A stretch of 64,000 nucleotides of DNA. Origin: an uncultured delta proteobacterium (GTDB taxonomy: Bacteria; Desulfobacterota; Desulfovibrionia; Desulfovibrionales; Desulfovibrionaceae). The notes under the pieces are model-generated. The model was not told where the DNA came from, ran no database searches, and saw nothing but the letters and a program-made list of their open reading frames with translations. The stretch lies in the NCBI GenBank assembly GCA_903843965.1, contig CAIMRY010000026.1, positions 1 to 64,000 on the forward strand, read 5' to 3'. This document shows positions 17,292-24,655 of this stretch, piece by piece. How positions within the stretch are numbered: the stretch's first letter is position 1; each line of letters starts with the position of its first letter. Position numbers and translations under genes: made by a program.

Positions 17292-17578
17292 CTAGGCAAC
17301 ACAGCTTAGAGTCCTGTAATCGTTCTTGATATGGTCGAAGAATTTGCCGGGTGATTTTAGAAGATCCTCCAGATTCCGGCTATCGAAGAGGTTGGTGTTG
17401 AGAAGCTGGAACATCTGCTGGAGGCTGAAGCCAATGCCGGAGGGGAACTTGAGCCAGGCCAGGATCAGGTAGGCGATCATAGCCACGTATACTTGGCTCA
17501 GGACGGCGTTCTCAGAGGTGTCGACGAAGGCCGTGGGCCGAAGGTTCTGCTTGATGATCCTGATGCCATGTGATTGAC
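17292..17578 (-). pseudogene. IS4-family transposase C-terminal remnant
   Basis: On the minus strand the frame reads IKQNLRPTAFVDTSENAVL then VAMIAYLILAWLKF and FSLQQMFQLLNTNLFDSRNL, matching the C-terminal region of IS4-type (DDE) transposases (TSENAVL..., LQQ...LNLF). About 95 codons remain. The catalytic residues and N-terminus are absent and no terminal inverted repeats are visible. It lies between the truncated PAS gene and the tRNA-Glu-like fragment. Confidence 0.8.
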
Positions 17579-17701
17579 GAGATTCAGTGAGGGCAGGGGG
17601 CGCGGTGTCGCTGGGGGGAAATTGGGGGGAAAACCTGGTGTATCTGGATGCGTTTTATGTATCTTGGCGCGCTGTAACTATCTGAAATAGCTGCAGCGCA
17701 G

Positions 17702-17744
17702 GCGTTAGGGCCCGGCCTTTCACGCCGGTAACTGTGCTCAATCC
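17702..17744 (+). other. tRNA-Glu-like fragment (candidate attachment-site relic)
   Basis: GCGTTAGG followed by CCGGC-CTTTCAC-GCCGG (17712-17728) and TAAC reproduces the D-loop end and complete anticodon arm of tRNA-Glu with anticodon TTC (loop C32 T33 TTC A37 C38). The acceptor stem and D stem do not form, and the T arm is only suggested by CTCAATCC. This is not a functional tRNA. Such partial copies are typical of island junctions at tRNA genes. Confidence 0.5.
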
Positions 17745-17784
17745 TGGTCTGCGGTAGGATATTGGCAGGCAGCTCAGGCATTTC

Positions 17785-18276
17785 ATGCCTCTTGACCCAT
17801 TCCCCCTCCCTGGCCTAGCTTCCACCATGAACACTCTCACCAACGGCCTGGTTATCCTCGGTCCCGTCGACACTCCAGGGCAGCGCCATACTCAGCCGCT
17901 GCCTCAGTTTCTGGACGGAGTTCAGGCAGGGTTTCCTTCCCCCGCCGACGACTTCATCGACAAGCGCCTGGATCTCAATGAGCACCTTATCTCCCATCCC
18001 GCAGCTACCTTCTTCGTACGAGCAGTGGGTGATTCCATGCTTGGCTCCGGCATCCACGACGGCGACCTCTTGATTGTTGACCGGGCCATTGAGGCCCAGG
18101 TGGGCAAGACCATCATCGCTGCGGTCCATGGCGAACTCACGGTAAAACGCCTGGAGAAACGCGGCGAGCGCCTGATGCTGGTTCCCGCCAACCCGAACTT
18201 CCCCTCCATCGATGTCACGGACGGAGAGGGGTTCGAGATCTGGGGCGTTGTCACCTACGTCATCCATAAGCTCTAA
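17785..18276 (+). CDS. umuD: UmuD-like S24 peptidase (no UmuC partner)
   Basis: The region from residue 37 matches UmuD: cleavage site Ala-Gly in VQAGFPSPADDF, then DKRLDLNEHLISHPAATFFV. The catalytic Ser lies in GDSMLGSGIHDGDLLIVD and the catalytic Lys in AAVHGELTVKRL. UmuD is cut on RecA filaments and joins UmuC to form polymerase V for translesion synthesis. The usual umuC gene is absent; the next gene is a DUF927 protein. ATG 17785 (163 residues) and ATG 17827 (149 residues) are both possible and neither has a clear ribosome site. It could instead regulate the mobile element as a LexA/CI-like switch, but it has no DNA-binding domain. Confidence 0.88.
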   Translation: MPLDPFPLPGLASTMNTLTNGLVILGPVDTPGQRHTQPLPQFLDGVQAGFPSPADDFIDKRLDLNEHLISHPAATFFVRAVGDSMLGSGIHDGDLLIVDRAIEAQVGKTIIAAVHGELTVKRLEKRGERLMLVPANPNFPSIDVTDGEGFEIWGVVTYVIHKL

Positions 18277-18315
18277 GACTAGCCGCCATAAACATTTATA
18301 AATCGAGGTGCTGCA

Positions 18316-18390
18316 GTGACTACAAATGTACCCATGAACAGCCCGACCTCATTGGGGCAGACCGTGGCTGATGGAGATCATAATGGCTGA
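18316..18390 (+). CDS. 24-aa leader ORF overlapping the DUF927 gene
   Basis: GTG 18316 is preceded by GAGG with a seven-base gap and opens a 24-codon frame. Its TGA (18388-18390) overlaps the ATG of the DUF927 gene at 18383. The arrangement suggests translational coupling. The peptide (MTTNVPMNSPTSLGQ...) has no recognisable features. It could be a regulatory leader or a decayed gene end. Confidence 0.35.
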   Translation: MTTNVPMNSPTSLGQTVADGDHNG

Positions 18391-20227
18391 GGCAGAGTTG
18401 CTGTTGGGTAGGGACGGTGCTTCCCTGGACTCGAAGTTCGTCGTTCAGCCAGATGGGATCTACTTCCTTGAAGAGGACAAGAGCGGTGAGGTGACTCCTG
18501 TCTTGGTCTGCTCGACGCTGCGGATTCTGGCCAACACCAGAAACTCTGACGGGAAGGAATGGGGCTTTTACCTTGAGGTGCTTGATCCCGAGGGGCAGCC
18601 TCATCGTTGGGCAATGCCAGCGAGGTTGCTGGCGGGAGGTAGCGGCTACTGCTCGGAACTGATGGCGCTTGGACTGCGCGTCATTGGGAACAAAGGCAAA
18701 CAACGTTTAGGCGAATACTTGAACTTGGCCATTACAGAAACTAGCGCCCTTTGCGTTGATCGCATTGGCTGGCATGGCCAATCATTTGTCTTGCTTGATG
18801 AAGTCTATGGTGATCAGGCGGGAGAGTTGATAGTTCCCCAAGGCATCCTGAGTGAAAATCCCTTCCGCCAGAAAGGATCCCTTGATGAGTGGAAAAGGAA
18901 CGTAGGCCGTTATTGCGTCGGCAACTCCCGCCTCGTGCTTGGTGTTTCTGCAGCCCTTGCCGCTCCCCTATTGGAACCCTTGAACGAGGAATCCGGGGGA
19001 CTGCATTTGGTCGGCGACTCTTCCATAGGGAAGACAACTGCGTTGCGGGTGGCAGGGTCGGTATGTGGTGGTGGCCCCAGGGGGTTCATCCGGCCATGGA
19101 GAGTCACTGACAACGCTCTCGAAGTCTTAGCTGCGTCCCATTGCGACTCACTCTTGTGTCTGGATGAGATGGGCCAGGCCGAGTCTCATGTCGTGTCCAA
19201 GACTGCATACATGCTGGCCAACGAGCATGGCAAAGGACGAGCAAAGGGGGACGGACAAGGACGGAAGTCGCACACATGGCGGCTACTTTTTTTGTCCACA
19301 GGTGAAGTGACGCTTTCAGACAAGGTGGCCGAAGATGGCCGTGGTCGGGCCAAAGCTGGCCAATCTGTTCGTGTAGTGGACATCCCTGCCGATGCTGGGG
19401 CCGACCTCGGCCTCTTTGAGGAATTGCATGGGTATGAAAGCGCTGACCTCTTCGCCCGCGACTTGAAAGACGCTTCAGCCAGCTACTATGGAACGCCGCT
19501 TCGGTCCTTTCTTCAACAATTGGTGATGCACCGCGACCACGCGACAAAGTCCGCTCGCGGGATCATGAGCTTCTTTGAAATGAACAACTGCCCTAAGGAC
19601 GCCGATGGGCAAGTACTCCGCGTCTGTGGAAGGTTTGCCCTGCTTGCTGCTGCTGGAGAAATCGCCACTGAATTGGGCATACTCCCATGGCCCAGAGAAG
19701 AAGCCTTCAAGGCAGCCGCAACGTGCTTTAGGGCTTGGCTAGAATCGCGTGGGGGGGCAGTTGAACAGAGTGGAGCAAAGGGGCTTGATAAGGTTAGAAC
19801 CTTTCTTCGGCTCAACGAGACCACTCGCTTTGAGGACATGGACGCGAAATCCCCCCTCCCAGTTAGTAACCTAGCCGGATACCGTAACCGCAAGAATGGA
19901 GTGGACGAATTTTTGGTGTCCCCGAAGGTCTTTCGTGAAGAGATATGTAGCGGGCTGAATGTGAAACCCGTCTGCGCCGAACTAAAAATGGCTGGCTATC
20001 TGCTTTCTGAGCCAAAGCGGAATACCAAGACAGCGCGAACGCCGGGTGGCAGGAAGAAAATGTACGCCATCTCGTCAGCTGTTTTGAGCGGGGACAGCGG
20101 GGACAGTGGGGACACGCTAGAGCCCCTAAGCCTTGCGCCGTCCCCGATGGAAGATCCCCCGAGCGGGGACAACGGGGACACCTCAGCGAGTATGCCTCCC
20201 GTCACGGAAACTGTCCCCGATGTCTAG
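18383..20227 (+). CDS. DUF927-domain helicase/primase-like ATPase of a mobile element
   Basis: 614 residues from ATG 18383, with GGAG six bases upstream. The DUF927 core spans about residues 50-330 with a Walker A (GDSSIGKTT) and a Walker B (LLCLDEMG). GKGRAKGDGQGR and the WRLLFLSTGE region follow. DUF927 proteins are found in plasmid, phage and integrative-element replication modules, often fused to primase domains; no primase domain is present here. The C-terminus is low-complexity (SGDSGDSGDT, then SGDNGDT), encoded by GGGGACA repeats. It probably serves replication or mobilisation of the element carrying the recombinase at 21390. Confidence 0.85.
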   Translation: MAEAELLLGRDGASLDSKFVVQPDGIYFLEEDKSGEVTPVLVCSTLRILANTRNSDGKEWGFYLEVLDPEGQPHRWAMPARLLAGGSGYCSELMALGLRVIGNKGKQRLGEYLNLAITETSALCVDRIGWHGQSFVLLDEVYGDQAGELIVPQGILSENPFRQKGSLDEWKRNVGRYCVGNSRLVLGVSAALAAPLLEPLNEESGGLHLVGDSSIGKTTALRVAGSVCGGGPRGFIRPWRVTDNALEVLAASHCDSLLCLDEMGQAESHVVSKTAYMLANEHGKGRAKGDGQGRKSHTWRLLFLSTGEVTLSDKVAEDGRGRAKAGQSVRVVDIPADAGADLGLFEELHGYESADLFARDLKDASASYYGTPLRSFLQQLVMHRDHATKSARGIMSFFEMNNCPKDADGQVLRVCGRFALLAAAGEIATELGILPWPREEAFKAAATCFRAWLESRGGAVEQSGAKGLDKVRTFLRLNETTRFEDMDAKSPLPVSNLAGYRNRKNGVDEFLVSPKVFREEICSGLNVKPVCAELKMAGYLLSEPKRNTKTARTPGGRKKMYAISSAVLSGDSGDSGDTLEPLSLAPSPMEDPPSGDNGDTSASMPPVTETVPDV

Positions 20228-20241
20228 TGCTGATTCCGCGT

Positions 20242-20284
20242 AGCGGGGACAGAAAAAGTAATTAAAATGAGTATTGTCCCCGCT
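20242..20284. terminator. Hairpin between DUF927 gene and HU gene
   Basis: AGCGGGGACA at 20242-20251 pairs perfectly with TGTCCCCGCT at 20275-20284 around an A-rich loop. It sits between two converging genes and is built from the same GGGGACA unit that repeats in the preceding coding region. It probably acts as a terminator, although a clear T run is lacking. Confidence 0.5.
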
Positions 20285-20304
20285 GTCCCCGTTGTCCCCG
20301 GTGC

Positions 20305-20601
20305 TTACTCCCCTGGATTCATCTCGGCTCGGAACTTGCCCGAGAGTCTGAACGCCACCACTGTGCGTGCCGGAAAGGTCACCCTCTGGTTGTTCTGTGG
20401 GTTCCGGCCAAGTCGGGCGTTCATGGCGTAGGCCTCAAACTTTCCGAACCCGCTCATCAGCATGGCGTGGTCCTTTTTGGTGGCCTGCCTCATCAACCCG
20501 AGAATGCTCTCCACCAGATCCTTGCTCTTGACCCGAGCGTGCCCGGTCTTCGTGTAGATGGCGTCGACGAGGTGCGCCTTGGTCAGAGCTTTGTCGCTCG
20601 T
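20305..20601 (-). CDS. HU/IHF-family DNA-binding protein with ACG at the start position
   Basis: The frame reads SDKALTKAHLVDAIYTKTG, then LVESILGLMRQATKK, GFGKFEAYAMNARLGRNPQ and RTVVAFRLSGKFR, a complete HU/IHF fold of about 98 residues with the GRNP arm motif. No ATG, GTG or TTG lies between the upstream in-frame stop and residue 33. The expected start, six bases after AGGAG, is ACG (20601-20599). Either ACG is used inefficiently, or the gene is silenced by an ATG-to-ACG change; a GTG at 20514 would give only a truncated protein. HU/IHF proteins bend DNA and often assist site-specific recombination. Confidence 0.7.
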   Translation of the reverse strand, partial: TSDKALTKAHLVDAIYTKTGHARVKSKDLVESILGLMRQATKKDHAMLMSGFGKFEAYAMNARLGRNPQNNQRVTFPARTVVAFRLSGKFRAEMNPGE

Positions 20602-20974
20602 TGAGGTCTCCTACTGAGCCGGTTTTTTCAGGCGATGGCCGTCTTGCTGAGCCTGGCAAGTGAAATGGATCGCATGTTTTGCTTCTTCTAGGCGACTGAA
20701 AAGTGACAATTTTTTACATTTATATCGGAGTGGGGCAGAGTGCAAGAGCGTGGTGTTGGTGGCGTGTGGAGTAGGCATTCTCTAGACTTTTCCGGTGCGG
20801 CGACCCACATCGCAGTAACTAAATTGCTTACAGCACCAAGACTTTCCCGGGCAGACTCAAAGTATTTTTGCTTTTTCACTTAATTTTTCTCGACGTTCTC
20901 AGATTCTGTAAGAACCATGGCTGTAATAGAAGCTCCCGCATGGAGCTCCCAGTCATGCACCAAGGTTCAACAGA
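20602..20974. other. AT-rich non-coding stretch
   Basis: About 370 bases between the HU gene and the excisionase leader. It is AT-rich near 20870-20900 and contains a GAGCTCCC motif repeated at short distance (20929-20952). No gene or terminator can be supported; it likely holds divergent promoters. Confidence 0.4.
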
Positions 20975-21052
20975 ATGACGAAGATCAATGACCATGAAAA
21001 TGATGTGCACAAGGACGCGCTGGGCGGGGCGCTGACGGGAAGTGTCAGATGA
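20975..21052 (+). CDS. 25-aa leader ORF overlapping the excisionase-like gene
   Basis: ATG 20975 opens a 25-codon frame (MTKINDHENDVHKDALGG...) whose TGA overlaps the ATG at 21049. The layout mirrors the 24-codon leader before the DUF927 gene in the same element. The ribosome site is weak. A leader role is inferred only from position. Confidence 0.3.
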   Translation: MTKINDHENDVHKDALGGALTGSVR

Positions 21053-21378
21053 GCCGTGCCGATGCCGAAGCCGGGAAAAGTAACCGGCCGATGTTGATGG
21101 GGAACCTTTTGCGCTTGGTTGACGTGGCCGAATTTCTTCAGACGGGTAAGGATCGCGCACGCGATTGGCTCAAGGCAAACGGCCTTCCCGCGATGGACAT
21201 GGGGGCAGGTCCTGGGGGCGGTCTGCGTTGGCGCAAATCCGATGTGGAAGATGCCATCGAGGTGGCCATGCAAGGTTCCGTTGTAAAGAGAACACCCCCG
21301 CGAGTTTTCCAGCGGTTCATCACAGGCAAGAGCATGGCTGAGATTAGGGCTACATTGACGCAAGCGCCCCCCGCATAG
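21049..21378 (+). CDS. Excisionase/MerR-like helix-turn-helix protein
   Basis: 109 residues with a winged-helix HTH_17-type core: LLRLVDVAEFLQTGKDRARDWL, then GGGLRWRKSDVEDAIE. This is the layout of small excisionases and AlpA-like regulators that act with tyrosine recombinases. It sits 11 bases before the recombinase gene on the same strand, the usual place for a recombination directionality factor. GGAAG precedes the ATG. The C-terminal third is basic. Confidence 0.75.
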   Translation: MSRADAEAGKSNRPMLMGNLLRLVDVAEFLQTGKDRARDWLKANGLPAMDMGAGPGGGLRWRKSDVEDAIEVAMQGSVVKRTPPRVFQRFITGKSMAEIRATLTQAPPA

Positions 21379-21389
21379 TAGGAGATGGA

Positions 21390-22499
21390 ATGGCTATCCG
21401 AGAACGCAAGAATCGCCCCCTCCCATTTCAGGTTTACTGGAACAATCCGTTTACGTCCAAGCGAGAAAGCTCATCATTTAAGACGCTGCCAGAGGCCAAA
21501 CGCCACGATTCTTATATCAAGCACCGCCTGAAGCATGAGCGAGACAGCTTCCGCCCGGCTGAGAGCGATGGACAAAAGCCCGGAGAGGCTCTGACCGTCG
21601 AGGGGGTTTGTTGGCTCTACATCCGAGGGAAGCGATTCGAGGGAGAGGCCCTAGAGCGAGCTATAGTGAGCCTGCGTGTGATCCTGATACTCATGGGCAA
21701 TATCACCGTGGCCGACTTGACCAAGCGCCACGTACTTCAGGCCATTGCCACCATGACGGACGTAAAGCAGCCCACCATTGCTAGGCGCTTTGCCGTACTC
21801 AAGGCTGCGCTGAATTGGTGCGAAGAGCAGGAAATTATCCCGTCGAACCCCATCGCTCGCGTTCGGGTCCCTGTGGGCCATGCCTCCCAGACACCTCCTC
21901 CTACCATAGAAGAGGCTGGCCTGATTTACCAGCACGCAGCACCGCACATGCAGCGCGTTGTAATGCTAGGCATCTACTGCGGCATGAGGGTCGGGCCGTC
22001 AGAAATGCTCAAACTCACGTGGGCTGACGTGGACTTCACCCGTAACATCATCCGCGTCTGGTCAGCCAAAAAAAACATGAACATGCAGTGGCGTGACGTT
22101 CCAATTCGCCCGACCATGCTGCCCCTCATGTTGGCATGGAAGGCAGAGGATGATGCCAAGGGTATCCCTTGGCTTGTGAGTTTCCACGGTAAGCCGATCA
22201 CCAGCAGTGTCTACAGGGCATGGCACAAGGCGTGTGGGCGGGCCGGGATCACGCGTAGGATGCGTGCCTATGACTTGCGTCACGCATTTGCCACGTTAGC
22301 CCTGGAGGCTGGGAGCGATATTAAGGCTGTTGCCGAGATAATGGGCCACGCCAACGCTTCAATGATTTTGAAGCACTACCAGCACGTTTTTGAACACCAG
22401 CGCCGGGCAACTGTCGAATCCATTCCTGAGATCCTGGGCACATGTTCTGGGCACATAATTAGGCACGATTTGGCTACAATTCCATGTGCCCAACAATAA
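21390..22499 (+). CDS. Tyrosine recombinase (phage-type integrase)
   Basis: 369 residues with an N-terminal arm-binding region (RERKNRPLPFQVYW), a SAM-like core-binding domain about 70-165, and a catalytic domain. Catalytic residues visible are R200 (GIYCGMRVG), R297 (YDLRHAFATL), H320 (IMGHANASM) and nucleophile Y330 (KHYQHV). The box II histidine is replaced by Y294, a tolerated variation. The gene ends 44 bases before the remaining 3' part of a comF-type gene, so the attachment site is probably within 22500-22545. Confidence 0.93.
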   Translation: MAIRERKNRPLPFQVYWNNPFTSKRESSSFKTLPEAKRHDSYIKHRLKHERDSFRPAESDGQKPGEALTVEGVCWLYIRGKRFEGEALERAIVSLRVILILMGNITVADLTKRHVLQAIATMTDVKQPTIARRFAVLKAALNWCEEQEIIPSNPIARVRVPVGHASQTPPPTIEEAGLIYQHAAPHMQRVVMLGIYCGMRVGPSEMLKLTWADVDFTRNIIRVWSAKKNMNMQWRDVPIRPTMLPLMLAWKAEDDAKGIPWLVSFHGKPITSSVYRAWHKACGRAGITRRMRAYDLRHAFATLALEAGSDIKAVAEIMGHANASMILKHYQHVFEHQRRATVESIPEILGTCSGHIIRHDLATIPCAQQ

Positions 22500-22542
22500 A
22501 AAGTGTTGTAATTACGGCTAATATTTGTCATGTGGTTCCCTG

Positions 22543-22632
22543 ACAACGGGCTCGACATTGGAGGAATGTGCGCGCATGATGCGCTCCGCCGGGGCCGCGC
22601 AGGTGCATGTGCTGGTGCTGGCCAGGGCCTGA
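22543..22632 (+). pseudogene. 3' remnant of a comF-type gene
   Basis: Twenty-nine codons ending at TGA 22630-22632 read TTGSTLEECARMM then AGAAQVHVLVLARA, the C-terminal part of ComF-family phosphoribosyltransferase-like proteins (DDVxTTGxTLxEC...). Homology stops abruptly at the PRPP-loop threonines, where sequence from the integrase side begins. The rest of comF is not in this window. Position before rplU fits a core gene. I infer the element integrated here and split comF. Confidence 0.65.
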
Positions 22633-22734
22633 AGGGCCCGCCTGCGGAGGTGAAAAAAAATCACCACGCGGCGCTTGACTTTTCCCCGTCCTTAACGCTA
22701 AGAAACCCCCTCTTACGCGATGGAGGTATTCGCA

Positions 22735-23046
22735 ATGTTCGCAATCATCGAGACCGGCGGTAAGCAGTACCGCGTGGAACAGGGACTCGAATTCAAGGTG
22801 GAGTTGCTCCAGGCCGAGGCCGGCAGCGAGTTGGCCCTGGATAAGGTTCTGCTGGTGTCCGCCGACGGCGCCACCAAGATCGGCGCCCCCTACCTGGAAG
22901 GCGCCACAGTGTCCTGTGAAGTCCTTGGCCATGGCCGCGGCGAGAAGATTTACGTCTTCAAGAAGAAGCGCCGCAACGACTACCACAAAAAGACCGGCCA
23001 CCGTCAGGACTACACCAGCCTGAAGGTCAAGGCCATCCAAGCCTAA
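22735..23046 (+). CDS. rplU: 50S ribosomal protein L21
   Basis: 103 residues beginning MFAIIETGGKQYRVEQG and continuing through KIGAPYLEGATVSCEV to HRQDYTSLKVKAI, full length for L21. The protein binds 23S rRNA in the large subunit. ATG 22735 has GGAGG eight bases before it; the in-frame ATG 22720 overlaps that site and is not used. It is followed 21 bases later by rpmA, the conserved order. The upstream region up to the integrated element must hold its promoter. Confidence 0.98.
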   Translation: MFAIIETGGKQYRVEQGLEFKVELLQAEAGSELALDKVLLVSADGATKIGAPYLEGATVSCEVLGHGRGEKIYVFKKKRRNDYHKKTGHRQDYTSLKVKAIQA

Positions 23047-23067
23047 GCCCCTGTAAGGAGAACTGAT

Positions 23068-23337
23068 ATGGCTCACAAGAAAGCGGGCGGCAGCTCCAGA
23101 AACGGCCGCGACAGCGCCGGCCAGCGCCGGGGCGTCAAGCGTTACGGTGGTCAGAAGGTTTTGGCCGGCAACATCCTCGTCCGCCAGGTGGGCACCTCGA
23201 TCCACCCCGGCAAGAACGTGGGCCTGGGCACGGACTACACCCTGTTCGCCCTGGTGGACGGAGAGGTCAAGTACGAGAAGTACAAGCGCAACAACAAGGT
23301 CAAGACCCGGGTGCACATTCTGCCCGTGAGCGCCTAG
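23068..23337 (+). CDS. rpmA: 50S ribosomal protein L27
   Basis: 89 residues beginning [20 protein letters not shown] with the conserved [15 protein letters not shown] and [20 protein letters not shown] stretches. L27 reaches toward the peptidyl-transferase centre with its N-terminus. AAGGAG precedes the ATG. It is co-transcribed with rplU and ends before a strong terminator. Confidence 0.98.
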   Translation: MAHKKAGGSSRNGRDSAGQRRGVKRYGGQKVLAGNILVRQVGTSIHPGKNVGLGTDYTLFALVDGEVKYEKYKRNNKVKTRVHILPVSA

Positions 23338-23377
23338 CCCCAGGGCTCAAGCACCCAATCCTTTAAGATCCGGACGG

Positions 23378-23415
23378 CGGGCAGGAGCGGCACCATGCGG
23401 CTCCTGCCCGTTTTT
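23378..23415 (+). terminator. Rho-independent terminator of rplU-rpmA
   Basis: GGGCAGGAGC (23379-23388) pairs perfectly with GCTCCTGCCC (23400-23409), extended by a C-G pair, with an 11-base loop and TTTTT directly after. It separates the ribosomal genes from obgE. Confidence 0.92.
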
Positions 23416-23440
23416 CTTCGGTTCAGGCGGTTACCAGCCC

Positions 23441-24655
23441 ATGCGATTTGTGGATGAAGCAGCCATCATCGTGCGTTCCGGCAAGGGCGGCAACGGCAGC
23501 GCCTCGCTCAAGCGCGCCAAGAACCTGCCCAAGGGCGGGCCCGACGGCGGCGACGGCGGCAAGGGCGGCGACGTCATCTTCCGCGCCAGCACGCGCCTGT
23601 TGACCCTGTACGACTTCCGCGTGCGCAGCATGTTCGAGGCCGAGAACGGCGTGAACGGCAAGGGCCAGGACAAGTACGGCAGAAACGGCGAGGACCTGGT
23701 CATCGAGGTGCCTGTGGGCACCATGCTCCTGGAGGTCCCTGCCGACGCCGGGCGCAATTCCGCTGGCCGTCCCAATATGAATTCCGGCGCCGAGTCCGAT
23801 GTCGACTCCGCTGGCGATACGAGCGGCGAGTCCGGCGGCGCAGCCGAGCCCGTGCTTTTGGCCGATCTGTCCCGCTCGGACCAGGAGTTCGTGGTCTGCC
23901 CCGGCGGCCAGGGCGGGCGCGGCAACCTGCATTTCAAGACCTCCACCAACCGCGCGCCCAAGCACGCCGAAACCGGCAAACCCGCCACGGAAAAGCGCCT
24001 GCTGCTGCGGCTCAAGGTCCTGGCCGACGCCGGGCTTTTGGGCCTGCCCAACGCGGGCAAGTCCACCTTTTTGTCCGCCGTGTCCGCCGCGCGGCCCAAG
24101 ATCGCGGCCTATCCCTTCACCACCCTGGTGCCCAACCTGGGCGTGGTGGAGGACCAGAACTCCCGCCGCCTGGTCATTGCCGACATCCCCGGGCTCATCG
24201 AGGGCGCCAGCCAGGGCCTGGGCCTGGGCTACCAGTTCTTGAAGCACGTGGAGCGCACCCGCTTTCTGGTGCACATCCTAAGCGGCCTGGACGCCGACCC
24301 GGACAACCCCGAGGCCGGGTACGCCATGCTCAACGAGGAGCTGCGGCTTTTTGACCCGGAGCTGGCGGCCAAGCCGCAGATACGCGTCATCAACAAGACC
24401 GACGTGCTGGACCCGGAGCGGCTGGCCGCCCTGCGCGCCAATGCGCCAAAGGACATCCTCTTTGTTTCGGCCCTGACCGGCGACGGCCTGCCCGACCTGC
24501 TGGCCGAGATGTGGCGGCGCTTCGACGCGCTGAGCCCGGCCCCGGTGGTGAACGAAGACGGCAGCGAGATCGAGGCGCCCGATTGGACAGGACAGGAGAC
24601 GGTGCAGGGGTCAGGCCAGGGGACCGCAGAGAGGGCAGGAGAGGGCGGGGCATGA
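23441..24655 (+). CDS. obgE: GTPase ObgE/CgtA with an extra low-complexity loop
   Basis: 404 residues. The Obg fold (1-195) has the glycine-rich loops (KGGNGSASLKRAKNLPKGGP). The GTPase domain shows G1 GLPNAGKST, G3 DIPGLIEGA and G4 NKTD. Obg associates with the 50S subunit and links growth to ppGpp. Between EVPAD and LLADL an insertion of about 35 residues (23745-23850), rich in Ser, Gly, Ala and Asp, interrupts a loop that is normally a few residues long. The TGA overlaps the proB start (ATGA). Confidence 0.96.
   Translation: MRFVDEAAIIVRSGKGGNGSASLKRAKNLPKGGPDGGDGGKGGDVIFRASTRLLTLYDFRVRSMFEAENGVNGKGQDKYGRNGEDLVIEVPVGTMLLEVPADAGRNSAGRPNMNSGAESDVDSAGDTSGESGGAAEPVLLADLSRSDQEFVVCPGGQGGRGNLHFKTSTNRAPKHAETGKPATEKRLLLRLKVLADAGLLGLPNAGKSTFLSAVSAARPKIAAYPFTTLVPNLGVVEDQNSRRLVIADIPGLIEGASQGLGLGYQFLKHVERTRFLVHILSGLDADPDNPEAGYAMLNEELRLFDPELAAKPQIRVINKTDVLDPERLAALRANAPKDILFVSALTGDGLPDLLAEMWRRFDALSPAPVVNEDGSEIEAPDWTGQETVQGSGQGTAERAGEGGA

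Noticed and set aside
17702-17790. Complete tRNA-Glu gene
   Set aside because: Only the anticodon arm is intact; no acceptor stem, D stem or proper T arm can be formed.
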